Translations under genes and position numbers: made by a program
Shown here: positions 1 to 9,342 of the stretch, piece by piece
Numbering within the stretch: the first letter of the stretch is position 1
Layout of the letters: every line of letters begins with the position of its first letter
Notes under the pieces: generated by a model
Database searches by the model: none
The model's input: only the letters and a program-made list of their open reading frames with translations
What the model was told of the DNA's origin: nothing
NCBI GenBank assembly: GCA_964439595.1
Contig: CAYTOK010000011.1
Location: 1 to 64,000, forward strand
Origin: CAIJXB01 sp964439595
GTDB taxonomy: Bacteria; Chlamydiota; Chlamydiia; Chlamydiales; Rhabdochlamydiaceae
Direction: 5' to 3'
Length of the DNA stretch: 64,000 bases

Positions 1-105
1 ATATCTGAGTTCTGGCTAGCCCTTCATCCCAAGCTGAATTGTGGGTAATAATCAGTCCTTTAGGGCGGGGTAGTTGACAGTAAACGCTGAAAATTTCATT
101 AAAAA
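1..105 (-). other. Possible start of a coding region running off the left edge
   Basis: Read on the reverse strand, one frame stays open from inside the recQ tail to the window edge and gives a peptide containing PRPKGLIITHNSAWDEGLAR. I do not recognise the family and see no clear start codon with a ribosome binding site. It may be the 5' end of a gene downstream of recQ or a chance open frame. Low confidence. Confidence 0.2.
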
Positions 106-1908
106 TTAAAAAAAGACCCAATCTTCTTTAGCTACATGCTTAGCTATCGTTTTAGAAAAAGCAGGACCATACTTTTTCCATTTAAGTGTGGAAAAACCAT
201 TTAATCGAAGCATTTCTTCTTGCTTAATAGGATACTGTTGAGCCATTTCAATAAGGGTCTGATCTCCAAGCACAACATAAGCAGGCTCTCCGTGTTCTTT
301 CGCAAGCTTCGCCCTAAGCTTGACCAGCTGATTAAATAAAACTTTATCGTACTTATCTTTTACTAAATCTATGCCATAACCAGATTTTCGCACCTTTTTA
401 TGCATGTAGACCTTGGCTTCCCCTTTAATAACCTTGGAAGAACTTTCCGTCCAGCGCAACACAAAGTTATTTTCTTGTTGAAACTGCTCCAAAAAACCCA
501 GTTGAATTAAGGAATAGATGAAGTTATGCAAATCAATTTCTGAATATTCTTTCATTAATCCATAAGTAGAAAGTTTATCATGTTCTTTTTCGAAAATAGC
601 ATGATCTTTTACCCCTCTTAAAACAGCAATAAGATAGGAAAAGCTAAAATCACCCTTTAGCTTATAAATACAAGAAAGAACCTTCTGGGCTCCAATAGTT
701 TCATCCACAAGCTGTGTGTCATCAAGGCAGTTATCGCAGCCTCCACAAAAAGCCACAGGAAACACTTCCCCAAAATAACGAAGAATCTCTTTTCGTCTGC
801 AAGATGAAGAATGACAAAGAGTCTTCATTTTCTCTATTTTAGCTTTAGCGCTTTTTCTTACTATCGGATCAGGTATTTGCGTCAAAAAAAATTCGTATGT
901 TTTTATCTCTTGCCAAGAATATAGAAGTAAACATTCTGCTGCCAGAGAGTCCCTCCCCGCTCTCCCTATCTCTTGATAATACTGTTCTATGGACTGAGGC
1001 ATATCTAAATGTACAATAAAACGAATATCTGGTTTATGAATGCCCATACCAAAAGCAACAGTTGCTACAATCAAAGAAAGCTCCCCATATACAAACTCTT
1101 GTTGTACCTGTTTTCTTTCTGCTGCAGAAAGTCCTGCGTGGTATCTCCCAACTGAAATTCCTAAAGACTGTAAATGCGCATACATAGAATCTACACCGCT
1201 TCTTGTAGCCGCATAAATAATCCCAGACTTCCCTTGATTTTTGTCCAAAAAATCGGAGACTTGTATAAAAGCATCCGTTCTAGGATACATTTTAATTGTC
1301 AAATTAGGTCTATCAAAACTACTTCTAGCAAGATGAAAGTTTTTCATTCCCAACTGCTCTGTAATATCTTTTTCTACTTCTTTTGTAGCCGTAGCTGTAA
1401 GAGCAACAACAGGAACTTTAGGCCAAAGTTTTTTTAACTTAAAAAGCTCTCTATAATCCGGGCGAAATGAGTGCCCCCACTGAGAAATACAGTGAGCCTC
1501 ATCAACAGCAAATAAAGAGATCGAGGAAGCTTGCAGCTGTCTTATAAACTCCGGATTAGCAAAGCGCTCGGGAGCAACATAAACAATCTTATAATTATTC
1601 AAATTCTGTAAAAGAGCATTGGCTTCACTAGCAGATAAACAGCTATTTAAATAAGCAGCAGAAAGGCCATTCTTGGAAAGGCTCATTACCTGGTCTTGCA
1701 TAAGAGAAATTAAAGGAGAAATAACAACAGCAACTCCGTCTAAAAGCATCGCTGGAAGTTGGTAGCAAAGAGATTTACCAGCACCTGTTGGTAAAATAGC
1801 TATAACATCTCTTCCTTCTAAAATAGCTAAAATAATTTCTTTTTGATTCCCTCGAAAGCTATTATATCCAAAAAATTCCTTTAGATTGTCTTGCAATAAA
1901 CTCTGCAT
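106..1908 (-). CDS. recQ: ATP-dependent DNA helicase RecQ
   Basis: A 600-residue superfamily 2 helicase that unwinds DNA 3' to 5' in recombination and replication-fork repair. The Walker A segment (PTGAGKS, about residues 40-46), the DEAH box (about 136-139) and the motif VI region (QEIGRAGRD) are all visible. They are followed by the RecQ zinc-binding subdomain, with cysteines in CRRKE and CGGCDNC near residues 375-395. The C-terminus from about residue 515 resembles an HRDC domain. Length and domain order are those of a full bacterial RecQ, and no key residue is missing. The gene stands alone next to a methyltransferase-like gene on the opposite strand. The family assignment is firm; the role is taken from the family. 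Confidence 0.97.
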   Translation of the reverse strand: MQSLLQDNLKEFFGYNSFRGNQKEIILAILEGRDVIAILPTGAGKSLCYQLPAMLLDGVAVVISPLISLMQDQVMSLSKNGLSAAYLNSCLSASEANALLQNLNNYKIVYVAPERFANPEFIRQLQASSISLFAVDEAHCISQWGHSFRPDYRELFKLKKLWPKVPVVALTATATKEVEKDITEQLGMKNFHLARSSFDRPNLTIKMYPRTDAFIQVSDFLDKNQGKSGIIYAATRSGVDSMYAHLQSLGISVGRYHAGLSAAERKQVQQEFVYGELSLIVATVAFGMGIHKPDIRFIVHLDMPQSIEQYYQEIGRAGRDSLAAECLLLYSWQEIKTYEFFLTQIPDPIVRKSAKAKIEKMKTLCHSSSCRRKEILRYFGEVFPVAFCGGCDNCLDDTQLVDETIGAQKVLSCIYKLKGDFSFSYLIAVLRGVKDHAIFEKEHDKLSTYGLMKEYSEIDLHNFIYSLIQLGFLEQFQQENNFVLRWTESSSKVIKGEAKVYMHKKVRKSGYGIDLVKDKYDKVLFNQLVKLRAKLAKEHGEPAYVVLGDQTLIEMAQQYPIKQEEMLRLNGFSTLKWKKYGPAFSKTIAKHVAKEDWVFF

Positions 1909-2129
1909 GCTTAGTACTCTTTATAAAATAGCAAAGACTACTTTAAAAGACCCCAGTCATAATATTCCAGCTGAAACCGGTATTCCTCACAGAAAAGTTA
2001 AAAATACCCACTTAACTAACAATACCAAGAGGTTACTATCTTACTTAAAACTGATTTTTATTGACTTTATATACAAAACTACATAAGATTAAAGATGAAA
2101 CCTTTTTTTAATTTTAACACTAAATCAAA

Positions 2130-3179
2130 ATGTCATTTAAACCAATAGAAAATTACAATCAAATACTTTTGCAGTGTGGATCCCCTCCTCATGCCCTTGA
2201 TCCTACTATATTTTGCAAATTACAAACCTTAACCTGCCCCACCTGTTTAACCCCCATCTCAACAGGGATCGAAGAACGAATCCGCATAATGGATTGTTTA
2301 TTACAGTTAAGGAATCTTCTAGAAAAGGAACCTAATGATTTATCAAAAAAAAATATGGTTACACTTAAAATAAATGAAATTGTAGAACGTATTAATCACT
2401 CTGTAGACCGATTTCTTTTTAGAAAAATCCCCGGACTGGAATTCATTGAAAATAAACCTATTAATTTAGACACTTTTAAACACTATGCTTATGCATTCCC
2501 CGGAAAGGGCACTCTGCGAATTTTAAAAAAATTTCTAGAAGACAATGGAGAAAACAGAGAAACCACTACAATTATTGAATATGGCGCCGGAACAGCTCTT
2601 TGGAGTCGTTTTTTTCTAGAAAATGGTTTTGATTCCATAGCTATTGACTGTAGAAAAACACAAGCTTTATACATGAGCACCCAACACTCTTTTTTAGAGA
2701 AAATAGGCAAATCTATTCATTATGTAGAAGAACATGAGTGCGGTCTCCCCTTAGATTGTTCTAAAAAACTATTATTTCTTTGCTGGCCAGAAAATCCATC
2801 CTGCAACCTCTACTCCATGTACGCGCAAAAAACCCTAGAAGAATTCAGAAAAAGAGGAGGGGGCCTAGCCATATACGTCGGGCAACATGAGTATATCATA
2901 CCAACGGAAAGAGGAGTCACTGCAAGCAGTGGTTTTTTTGATGAAATGAGAAATGAGTGGAACTTCTCCAAAGTACCTAGAAGCGAAGAGGCCATGCAAT
3001 CCCTTTGCCCTTTAGAACTTTTTGAGGCTATGTACCTCCTCAAAAAAATATCACCTGAAGAAGCCCTCTTTTATGCTCGTGTAGAAATAACCATAAAAGT
3101 AATAGCAGCTATTGCAGCTGTTTCTCTCTCCATAGCTATAATAACGCTAGGAATGGAAATAAATAAAAACCGTTTCTAG
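2130..3179 (+). CDS. Methyltransferase-like protein with C-terminal membrane anchor
   Basis: A 349-residue protein I cannot assign to a named family. The middle carries a segment like SAM-binding motif I (IIEYGAGTALWSRFF, about residues 150-165), then an acidic turn (AIDCR) and a later loop (LCWPENPS), consistent with a class I methyltransferase fold. The N-terminal part has a CPTC cysteine pair near residue 36 and a helical stretch. The last 40 residues form a single hydrophobic segment followed by a short basic tail, like a tail anchor. The start ATG has no obvious Shine-Dalgarno. The gene converges on glgP with a gap of only 8 bases. An enzyme or a secreted effector are both possible; catalytic activity is inference. 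Confidence 0.6.
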   Translation: MSFKPIENYNQILLQCGSPPHALDPTIFCKLQTLTCPTCLTPISTGIEERIRIMDCLLQLRNLLEKEPNDLSKKNMVTLKINEIVERINHSVDRFLFRKIPGLEFIENKPINLDTFKHYAYAFPGKGTLRILKKFLEDNGENRETTTIIEYGAGTALWSRFFLENGFDSIAIDCRKTQALYMSTQHSFLEKIGKSIHYVEEHECGLPLDCSKKLLFLCWPENPSCNLYSMYAQKTLEEFRKRGGGLAIYVGQHEYIIPTERGVTASSGFFDEMRNEWNFSKVPRSEEAMQSLCPLELFEAMYLLKKISPEEALFYARVEITIKVIAAIAAVSLSIAIITLGMEINKNRF

Positions 3180-3187
3180 TAATAAAA

Positions 3188-5752
3188 CTATAATATCCTG
3201 CATTTATCATGCTCGATGTACTCTGCTCGCACTTTTGCTAAATACTCAGGACTTACAGGACATGGAGTAAGATCCCACACTTCTTTAGCATAGTTATGGA
3301 TAGACTCATCGGTAGAAAAAGGGCCCATTCCGGCAATATTACATAAACTATACTTAGCCCACAAAAGAGGATCTTTATATAATTCTTCTACCTTTTTTTG
3401 TGTTTGATAATACTGAAGTAAATCATGAAGCACAAAAAACCTATCCGAAGAGCCTTCTCCTTGAGAATCTAATAATATTTTCGTTAAATAAACAAAAGAT
3501 TCCTGTTCAATCTGTGTTTCTGCAAAAAAATGATCCCGCAAAGAATCCATTACCCTTCTTATAAGCGGTTCTTTCGAATACACATCCCAGGGATTGTACC
3601 CACCACTTTGCTTCAAAGATTCAATCTCTAACGAAGAGGCTCCAAAAGAAAAGGGCCACCATGTTGTAGTAACACTTTCATGCATTTCAATATTAGCTCC
3701 GTCCTCTGTCCCTATAGTCAAAGCGCCATTCATGGCAAGCTTCATATTTCCCGTGCCGGACGCTTCCATACCTGCTGTAGAAATCTGTTCCGAAAGATCT
3801 GCTGCTGGAATTAAAATCTCAGCTTTTGACACATTATAATTTTCCACAAATATCACACGGAGCTTATCATTAACGCTTGGGTCATTATTAATCTTCCTAG
3901 CTATACAATGAATCATTTGTATGATGTGCTTGGCAGCCTGATACCCCGGCGCGGCCTTCCCTGCAAAGATCACCTGCCTTTTTATGCGAGGCTCTTGAGG
4001 CGCGTCTTTTATTTCAAAGTACAACATAACAACATGAAGGGCATTCATAAGCTGTCTTTTATACTCATGAATTCTTTTGATTTGGACATCAAATAGAGCA
4101 TCTTCATCTAATGCATCCGTAAAGTAAAGAACGCGACCCTGGAAGTCTCGAATAGGATTTTGCTTCCTTAAAAACTCTATCAATCTTCTTTTATTTTCCT
4201 TTTTTATATAAATAAGCTCTCTTAAGGAAGCTTCATCCTGAGTGAAATCTAAAAGTCTCTTTATTTCTTTAAAATTTGTAATCCATCCGGGCCCAATTCG
4301 CTTGGTAATAAACTCTGCTAAAAGCGGGTTAGAATATAAAAGCCAGCGTCTTTGGGTAACTCCATTAGTCACATTGGTAAATCGATCAGGATACATTTCT
4401 CCAAAATCCTTAAATAAGCTATTTTTTAAAATAGCGGAGTGAAGCGCTGCGACACCATTTACCTTATGACTACCATAAATGGCTAGATGAGCCATTTTCA
4501 CCTGGCCTCCTTCTATAATAGACATCCTTCGCACTTTTTCCTCATCCCCTGGATACTTCTTGCGAATAGAGCTACAAAACTCCATGTTCAACTTCTCAAT
4601 AATTCGATACTGCCTAGGTAAAAGATCTCTTAATCGATTTTGATTCCATTCTTCTAAGGCTTCTTTTAAAACTGTATGATTGGTATATCCTAAGCAAGCT
4701 TGCACAACTTCCCAAGCTTCACCCCAAAGAAAGTCGTGCTCCTTCATTAAAGCTCTCATAAGCTCCGGGATAACCAGAGTTGGATGTGTGTCATTAATTT
4801 GAATTCTTACTTTATCTGCAAAAAAAGACATATCCGGATGGTGTCTTAGATAATTAGCTATAATATCTTGAATAGATGCCGAAGCAAGCAAGAACTCTTG
4901 CTTTAGCCGAATTCTTTTACCTACTTCATTATTATCATTAGGATAAAGAACATCCGTTAATCCCGTATTTTCTGCTGCCTGATCAAGTTGTCCTGCGTTA
5001 AATCGTTGGAGTTGAAAATTTCTGGGAGATTCCTTCGTTGTCCAAAGTCTAAGAGTATTAACATTAAAATCTCCTGCTTCCTTATATCCTATAATAGGAA
5101 TATCATAAGAAAGAGCTCTCACCTCTTCATAATCGGCTAAATCAAAAACTTCTTCCCCTTTTTTATTTAACGAGGGGATCTCCCTTCCTGCGTAATACAC
5201 ACTAGCAGCGTGAATATCTCGACGAAATTCCCAAGGATTTTCATGAAGAAGCCAAGGATCTGGCCTTTCAACTTGAATCCCTCCCCAGACTTCCTGATCA
5301 AAAATTCCATATTGATATCTAAGTCCATAAGCAATAGCTGGATACTGCTGTGTAGCTAAAGAGTCCAAAAGGCAAGAAGCTAGCCTACCAAGTCCCCCAT
5401 TACCAAGACCGGGATCAGATTCATATAAAAGCTCCTCATCTAAAGAACGATCCATCCTTCGCATCACTGCTTTTACAAGATCTAGAGCATGTATATTCAC
5501 AATATTATTACCCATAAATCGTCCTGGCAAATACTCCATACATAGATAATAAAGCATGCGAACTTGCTTACTTCGATACGTTTTTAAAGTCGCCGTCCAA
5601 TTAATCATTAATTCTTCTCGAAGAGTTAATGCAAATGCCCTGTAAAATTCTTCAGGGTTAGCCTCGCTAACGGTCACACCCATGCCTGTAATAAGGTAAT
5701 GCTTAATTTTTCGAGCTATCATTTCAGCTTTAGCTTCTAACTCCAATCCCAC
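3188..5752 (-). CDS. glgP: Glycogen phosphorylase
   Basis: An 854-residue enzyme that releases glucose-1-phosphate from glycogen or other alpha-1,4-glucans, using pyridoxal phosphate. Family landmarks include the N-terminal YLCMEYLPGRFMGNN stretch, LGNGGLGRLASC, and the PLP region with EASGTGNMKLAMNGA (about residues 660-675), which contains the cofactor lysine, followed by IGTEDGANIEM. Length fits the family (800-850). Chlamydiae store glycogen, and phosphorylase is part of their conserved glycogen set; no other glycogen gene lies nearby. It is transcribed divergently from the SthA-like gene across about 120 bases. Confidence 0.97.
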   Translation of the reverse strand: MGLELEAKAEMIARKIKHYLITGMGVTVSEANPEEFYRAFALTLREELMINWTATLKTYRSKQVRMLYYLCMEYLPGRFMGNNIVNIHALDLVKAVMRRMDRSLDEELLYESDPGLGNGGLGRLASCLLDSLATQQYPAIAYGLRYQYGIFDQEVWGGIQVERPDPWLLHENPWEFRRDIHAASVYYAGREIPSLNKKGEEVFDLADYEEVRALSYDIPIIGYKEAGDFNVNTLRLWTTKESPRNFQLQRFNAGQLDQAAENTGLTDVLYPNDNNEVGKRIRLKQEFLLASASIQDIIANYLRHHPDMSFFADKVRIQINDTHPTLVIPELMRALMKEHDFLWGEAWEVVQACLGYTNHTVLKEALEEWNQNRLRDLLPRQYRIIEKLNMEFCSSIRKKYPGDEEKVRRMSIIEGGQVKMAHLAIYGSHKVNGVAALHSAILKNSLFKDFGEMYPDRFTNVTNGVTQRRWLLYSNPLLAEFITKRIGPGWITNFKEIKRLLDFTQDEASLRELIYIKKENKRRLIEFLRKQNPIRDFQGRVLYFTDALDEDALFDVQIKRIHEYKRQLMNALHVVMLYFEIKDAPQEPRIKRQVIFAGKAAPGYQAAKHIIQMIHCIARKINNDPSVNDKLRVIFVENYNVSKAEILIPAADLSEQISTAGMEASGTGNMKLAMNGALTIGTEDGANIEMHESVTTTWWPFSFGASSLEIESLKQSGGYNPWDVYSKEPLIRRVMDSLRDHFFAETQIEQESFVYLTKILLDSQGEGSSDRFFVLHDLLQYYQTQKKVEELYKDPLLWAKYSLCNIAGMGPFSTDESIHNYAKEVWDLTPCPVSPEYLAKVRAEYIEHDKCRIL

Positions 5753-5827
5753 AAATGCCCCCTGTATCTTGATAACGTACGCGTCTCTATATATATTGAT
5801 TTTTTACTTTTTTCTTTCAATAGATTA

Positions 5828-5853
5828 GTTTTTTTAGTATGAACTAAAAAAAC
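5828..5853. promoter_or_regulatory. Perfect hairpin upstream of the SthA-like gene
   Basis: An 11-base inverted repeat (GTTTTTTTAGT / ACTAAAAAAAC) with a 4-base loop ends 17 bases before the ATG of the SthA-like gene, in the divergent glgP/SthA-like promoter region. It could be an operator, an attenuator or a structure in the 5' leader. Function is not known. Confidence 0.5.
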
Positions 5854-5870
5854 ACCAACAAAGAAATTTT

Positions 5871-7298
5871 ATGGAACCAGACGAAACAACAGAATATGAT
5901 CTTATCGTAATAGGAACAGGGCCTGCAGGAGAAAAAGCTGCTGTGAAGGCAGCCTATTTTGGCTATAAAGTAGCTATTATCGAAAAGGAAAAAATTTTTG
6001 GAGGAGCCGAAGTAATTACAGGAACGCTTCCTTCTAAAACATTAAAAGAGACGGCCCTCTACTTTTCAGGGAAATATGAAAAAGGAGTTTTTAGTGTAGA
6101 TAGAACCCTTCTACATGCAGCTTCTTTAGAAGATTTCATGTACCGAAAAAATTATGTCGTTTCAGCTGTAGCTAAAGAAATTTACGACAACCTTCAAAGG
6201 CACGGGGTAACCATTTTTATAGGAGCAGCTTCTTTAGTAGATGGCAACACCGTATCTATTACCTCAGATAAAAAGGATAAAAAATCCATTAAAGGTCGTT
6301 ATATACTTATCGCCACAGGATCGTATCCTTACCATCCACCAGAAATCCCTTTTGATGGACTCCGTATTCATGATTCTGACTCTATACTGAATATCACAAG
6401 ACTCCCTAAATCTCTTTGCATTGTAGGCGCTGGTGTCATCGGCTGTGAGTATGCCACTATTTTCTCTGCCATGGGGATCAAAGTCTACCTTGTCAATGAC
6501 AAAGAAGCCATCCTTCCTCAAATCGACCAAGAAATAGCTAGTAGCCTTATAACGCAAATGCACGACGATGGAACAGAAATCTTATTTCAAACATCTATAG
6601 AATCTATAAAAAAACCCTCAAATGCCAATGACCCTATACAGCTGACTTTACAAAGCGGGAGAATACTAGAAGTAGACATGTATCTTTTTGCAGCAGGCAG
6701 AAGTGGCAATATTAAAAATCTAGGATGTGAAGCTGTCGGAATAAAAACAGGTAAAAGAGATTTTATTATCGTAGATAAGAAATATCAAACAAATATACCG
6801 ACGGTCTTTGCCGTTGGAGATGTTATTGGTTTCCCGGCTCTTGCCAGCACAAGCATGGAACAAGGTCGAGTTGCGGTAGCTCACATATTTCAAACGCAAG
6901 ACTTAGAGCACCTGCCCTCTTTTTTTCCCTATGGAATCTACACTATTCCTGAAGTATCCATGGTCGGAAAGACAGAAGAAGAGATGATCGCCTCCGGAAT
7001 CCCTTATTGCACAGGAAGAGCCCGCTATGCTGACATGGCAAGAGGGAAGATCATGGGAGCAAAAAATGGCTTTTTAAAGCTTATTTTCGACAAAAAAGAT
7101 CTAAAAATATGCGGCATACATATCATAGGAGCTCTTGCTACGGAAATCATCCACTTTGGGCTAGAAATCGTAGAATCAGAACAAACCGTTTATGACATCA
7201 TCGGCAAGGTATTTAACTTCCCCACTTTACATGACCTATATAAATACGCCGCATATGATGGCCTTAGCAACCTCTCAGGCCATAAAATAAAACCATAG
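5871..7298 (+). CDS. SthA-like pyridine nucleotide-disulfide oxidoreductase family flavoprotein
   Basis: A 475-residue FAD/NAD(P) flavoprotein closest in form to the soluble pyridine nucleotide transhydrogenase SthA, which exchanges reducing equivalents between NADH and NADP. The FAD Rossmann motif (VIGTGPAGEKAA), the second nucleotide motif (IVGAGVIGCEYA, about residues 184-195), the FAD-contacting AVGDVIG and a C-terminal dimerisation domain are present. At the redox-active disulfide position the sequence reads GGAEVITGTLPSK, so both cysteines of the lipoamide dehydrogenase type are absent. SthA proteins also lack the disulfide, so this fits a transhydrogenase, but one with an atypical active-site segment. 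The exact substrate is unproven. It converges with the next gene. Confidence 0.75.
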   Translation: MEPDETTEYDLIVIGTGPAGEKAAVKAAYFGYKVAIIEKEKIFGGAEVITGTLPSKTLKETALYFSGKYEKGVFSVDRTLLHAASLEDFMYRKNYVVSAVAKEIYDNLQRHGVTIFIGAASLVDGNTVSITSDKKDKKSIKGRYILIATGSYPYHPPEIPFDGLRIHDSDSILNITRLPKSLCIVGAGVIGCEYATIFSAMGIKVYLVNDKEAILPQIDQEIASSLITQMHDDGTEILFQTSIESIKKPSNANDPIQLTLQSGRILEVDMYLFAAGRSGNIKNLGCEAVGIKTGKRDFIIVDKKYQTNIPTVFAVGDVIGFPALASTSMEQGRVAVAHIFQTQDLEHLPSFFPYGIYTIPEVSMVGKTEEEMIASGIPYCTGRARYADMARGKIMGAKNGFLKLIFDKKDLKICGIHIIGALATEIIHFGLEIVESEQTVYDIIGKVFNFPTLHDLYKYAAYDGLSNLSGHKIKP

Positions 7299-7306
7299 TA
7301 AAAACC

Positions 7307-8245
7307 TTAACCAAAAAGGACTTCTTCCGCCTTCTCTTTCACTTCAGGCGTTGCTGTTTCAGGAAAAACAAGTTTTGTAGCAAAAAGCTGCGTAACAAGC
7401 TCATCTAGCTCATCGTCTTGATTCACAAGAATAGATCTTCTTACTGCTTTAAAAAGAGCATTAGGTGTTACTCTTACTTCAGCATCATCATTATAGCCTT
7501 CTGCCGCATAGTCTTCATAAAGTCCCGGAACAGCCATATTGACTCCAGTGTCTTCGTCCGGACACCCTTTAAATAACCCCACCAAGTTAAGGCCTGCGCT
7601 AGCAAGCTTCTTTTGAGAGTTTTTAGATTGTCCAGGACTTTCTACACAAGCGTACTTTGCTCCGTAACGCCAAGACGAGCTAATACACTCGTTAGTGAAA
7701 AGCCCTCCTTTCATTATTGTAGCTGCTGAAAAGTTCGGCTGCCTTACCACCTCTAAGCTTTCTAGTGGGGCCACAAACCTCTTCTGAGAGTCGTCTAAAT
7801 TCGGATTATTTTCTGCCCAATCAGCATATTTTGGAGCTTTGCGCTCCCCCCTAGTAGCTCCTAAAACTATCCCCATGGAAGAGCCTCCAGGCTTTACAGA
7901 GACAGGAATGTAATCTTCCTCACTCACATCTCCGAAAATAAAAGTATGCACTTTTTTAATATCGGTTTTCTCTTGCCAAGAGCGCAAGGCACTATACTGC
8001 TCAAAGGGTGTTACGCCGCTCATAATAGCTTTATCTAAACACGCTTTACCCGCTGTCCGTGGCTGCCTAGCTATTAAAGCAACACGTCTTGCGTGTTCGT
8101 CTGAATCCAGTAAAACCTCTGAAAAAAGGTCGTAGGCCCTTTCTGCTGCAGCATCAAGCTTTTCCGCTATAGCCTTTTGCACGGCAGGCCCAGGAATTGA
8201 ATAGTTTCCCTGTTTCACTGCATCATAATACCTTACAATATCCAT
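7307..8245 (-). CDS. Hypothetical soluble protein, possible chlamydial effector
   Basis: A 312-residue protein with no family I recognise. I place the start at the internal ATG (MDIVRYYDAVKQ) because a GGAG lies about 9 bases upstream; an open extension to 8302 exists but has no binding site. There is no signal peptide and no membrane segment. The sequence is mixed alpha/beta, with a conserved-looking patch (PGGSSMGIVLGATRGERK) and an acidic C-terminal helix. It sits alone between convergent and divergent neighbours. No function can be assigned. Confidence 0.7.
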   Translation of the reverse strand: MDIVRYYDAVKQGNYSIPGPAVQKAIAEKLDAAAERAYDLFSEVLLDSDEHARRVALIARQPRTAGKACLDKAIMSGVTPFEQYSALRSWQEKTDIKKVHTFIFGDVSEEDYIPVSVKPGGSSMGIVLGATRGERKAPKYADWAENNPNLDDSQKRFVAPLESLEVVRQPNFSAATIMKGGLFTNECISSSWRYGAKYACVESPGQSKNSQKKLASAGLNLVGLFKGCPDEDTGVNMAVPGLYEDYAAEGYNDDAEVRVTPNALFKAVRRSILVNQDDELDELVTQLFATKLVFPETATPEVKEKAEEVLFG

Positions 8246-8417
8246 AAAAAAAACTCCGGTTGTGGTGAAGATAAAAAGATAACAGCACTTGGAGAAACCC
8301 ACAACCCTAGAAAAATTTAAAAAAATAAATCGCTATAAAATTATGTAGCCAATTTTTAACAACATTCTTTATACTGTCTGCTTTACTTGAAGGATAAAAT
8401 CTTACAAAAGGAAACCC

Positions 8418-9311
8418 TTGCCATACCTACTTCTTATTTCCTTTATATGGGCCTTTTCTTTTGGATTAATTAAAGGAAACCTTACAGGCTTAAGCCCCGA
8501 TTTTGTGGCCTTTAGCCGCATAGCCCTAGCTCTTTTGCTCTTCCTTCCCTTTTTTAGAAAAAAAAATATGACATTCCAAGAAGCCCTCTCTTTCACCTTT
8601 ATAGGGGCTGTCCAATACGGTCTTATGTATTTATTTTTTATTCGATCCTGCCACTACCTTCCGGCACACCTTATCGTGCTTTTTACAGCTTGTACCCCTA
8701 TTTATGTCACTCTCATAGACAATATGATGACTAAATCTTTCCATCTAAAACATCTAATAGCGGCCTTCATAGCTTTTTTAGGGATTTGCGCTCTTCAGTA
8801 CCAAAACCTCGAATGGAAAGCTGAAATAATCGGAATCGTTTTTATCCAGCTCTCAGACCTGTGCTTTGCATTTGGGCAGGTAGCTTATAAAAAAATAAAG
8901 CAGCCCTCTATACAAGACTCCCATATCTACGCACTCCTTTTTTTGGGAGGGGCTCTTATTACAGCCCTATCAACGACTCTATTTGGTGGGTGGGGCAGCT
9001 TCTTTAATATCTCCCCTAAACAAACATACCTTATTGTTTATCTAGGAATTATAGCTTCCGGCCTTTGTTTTTTTGGATGGAACAAAGCAGCTTTGAAAGT
9101 AAAAGTTGGAACCCTTGCCGTTTTTAATAATATTAAAATCCCTTTAGGTGTTGCTGTCTCGATTTTATTTTTCGACGAAAAAGCCAAGCTTCCCCCTCTT
9201 TTACTATCTTCTCTTTTTCTATTAGCAGCTCTTTTCCTCACTCAAAAAAAAAGTCAACTTACCTATTGGCGACAAAAACCCACTCCTGATATTTTACAAA
9301 ATAGAGAGTAA
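8418..9311 (+). CDS. EamA/DMT-superfamily transporter
   Basis: A 297-residue, roughly ten-helix inner-membrane protein of the drug/metabolite transporter superfamily, made of two EamA repeats (about residues 1-130 and 145-280). Such carriers export or import amino acids or other small metabolites; the substrate cannot be told from sequence. The best start is TTG at 8418, preceded by AAAAGGA with a 5-base spacer; no in-frame ATG lies closer to the hydrophobic N-terminus. It is followed after 31 bases by an amino-acid symporter gene on the same strand, so the two probably form an operon. Confidence 0.88.
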   Translation: MPYLLLISFIWAFSFGLIKGNLTGLSPDFVAFSRIALALLLFLPFFRKKNMTFQEALSFTFIGAVQYGLMYLFFIRSCHYLPAHLIVLFTACTPIYVTLIDNMMTKSFHLKHLIAAFIAFLGICALQYQNLEWKAEIIGIVFIQLSDLCFAFGQVAYKKIKQPSIQDSHIYALLFLGGALITALSTTLFGGWGSFFNISPKQTYLIVYLGIIASGLCFFGWNKAALKVKVGTLAVFNNIKIPLGVAVSILFFDEKAKLPPLLLSSLFLLAALFLTQKKSQLTYWRQKPTPDILQNRE

Positions 9312-9342
9312 CAGTACTTAACCATCAGGAGCCAGGAAACCT

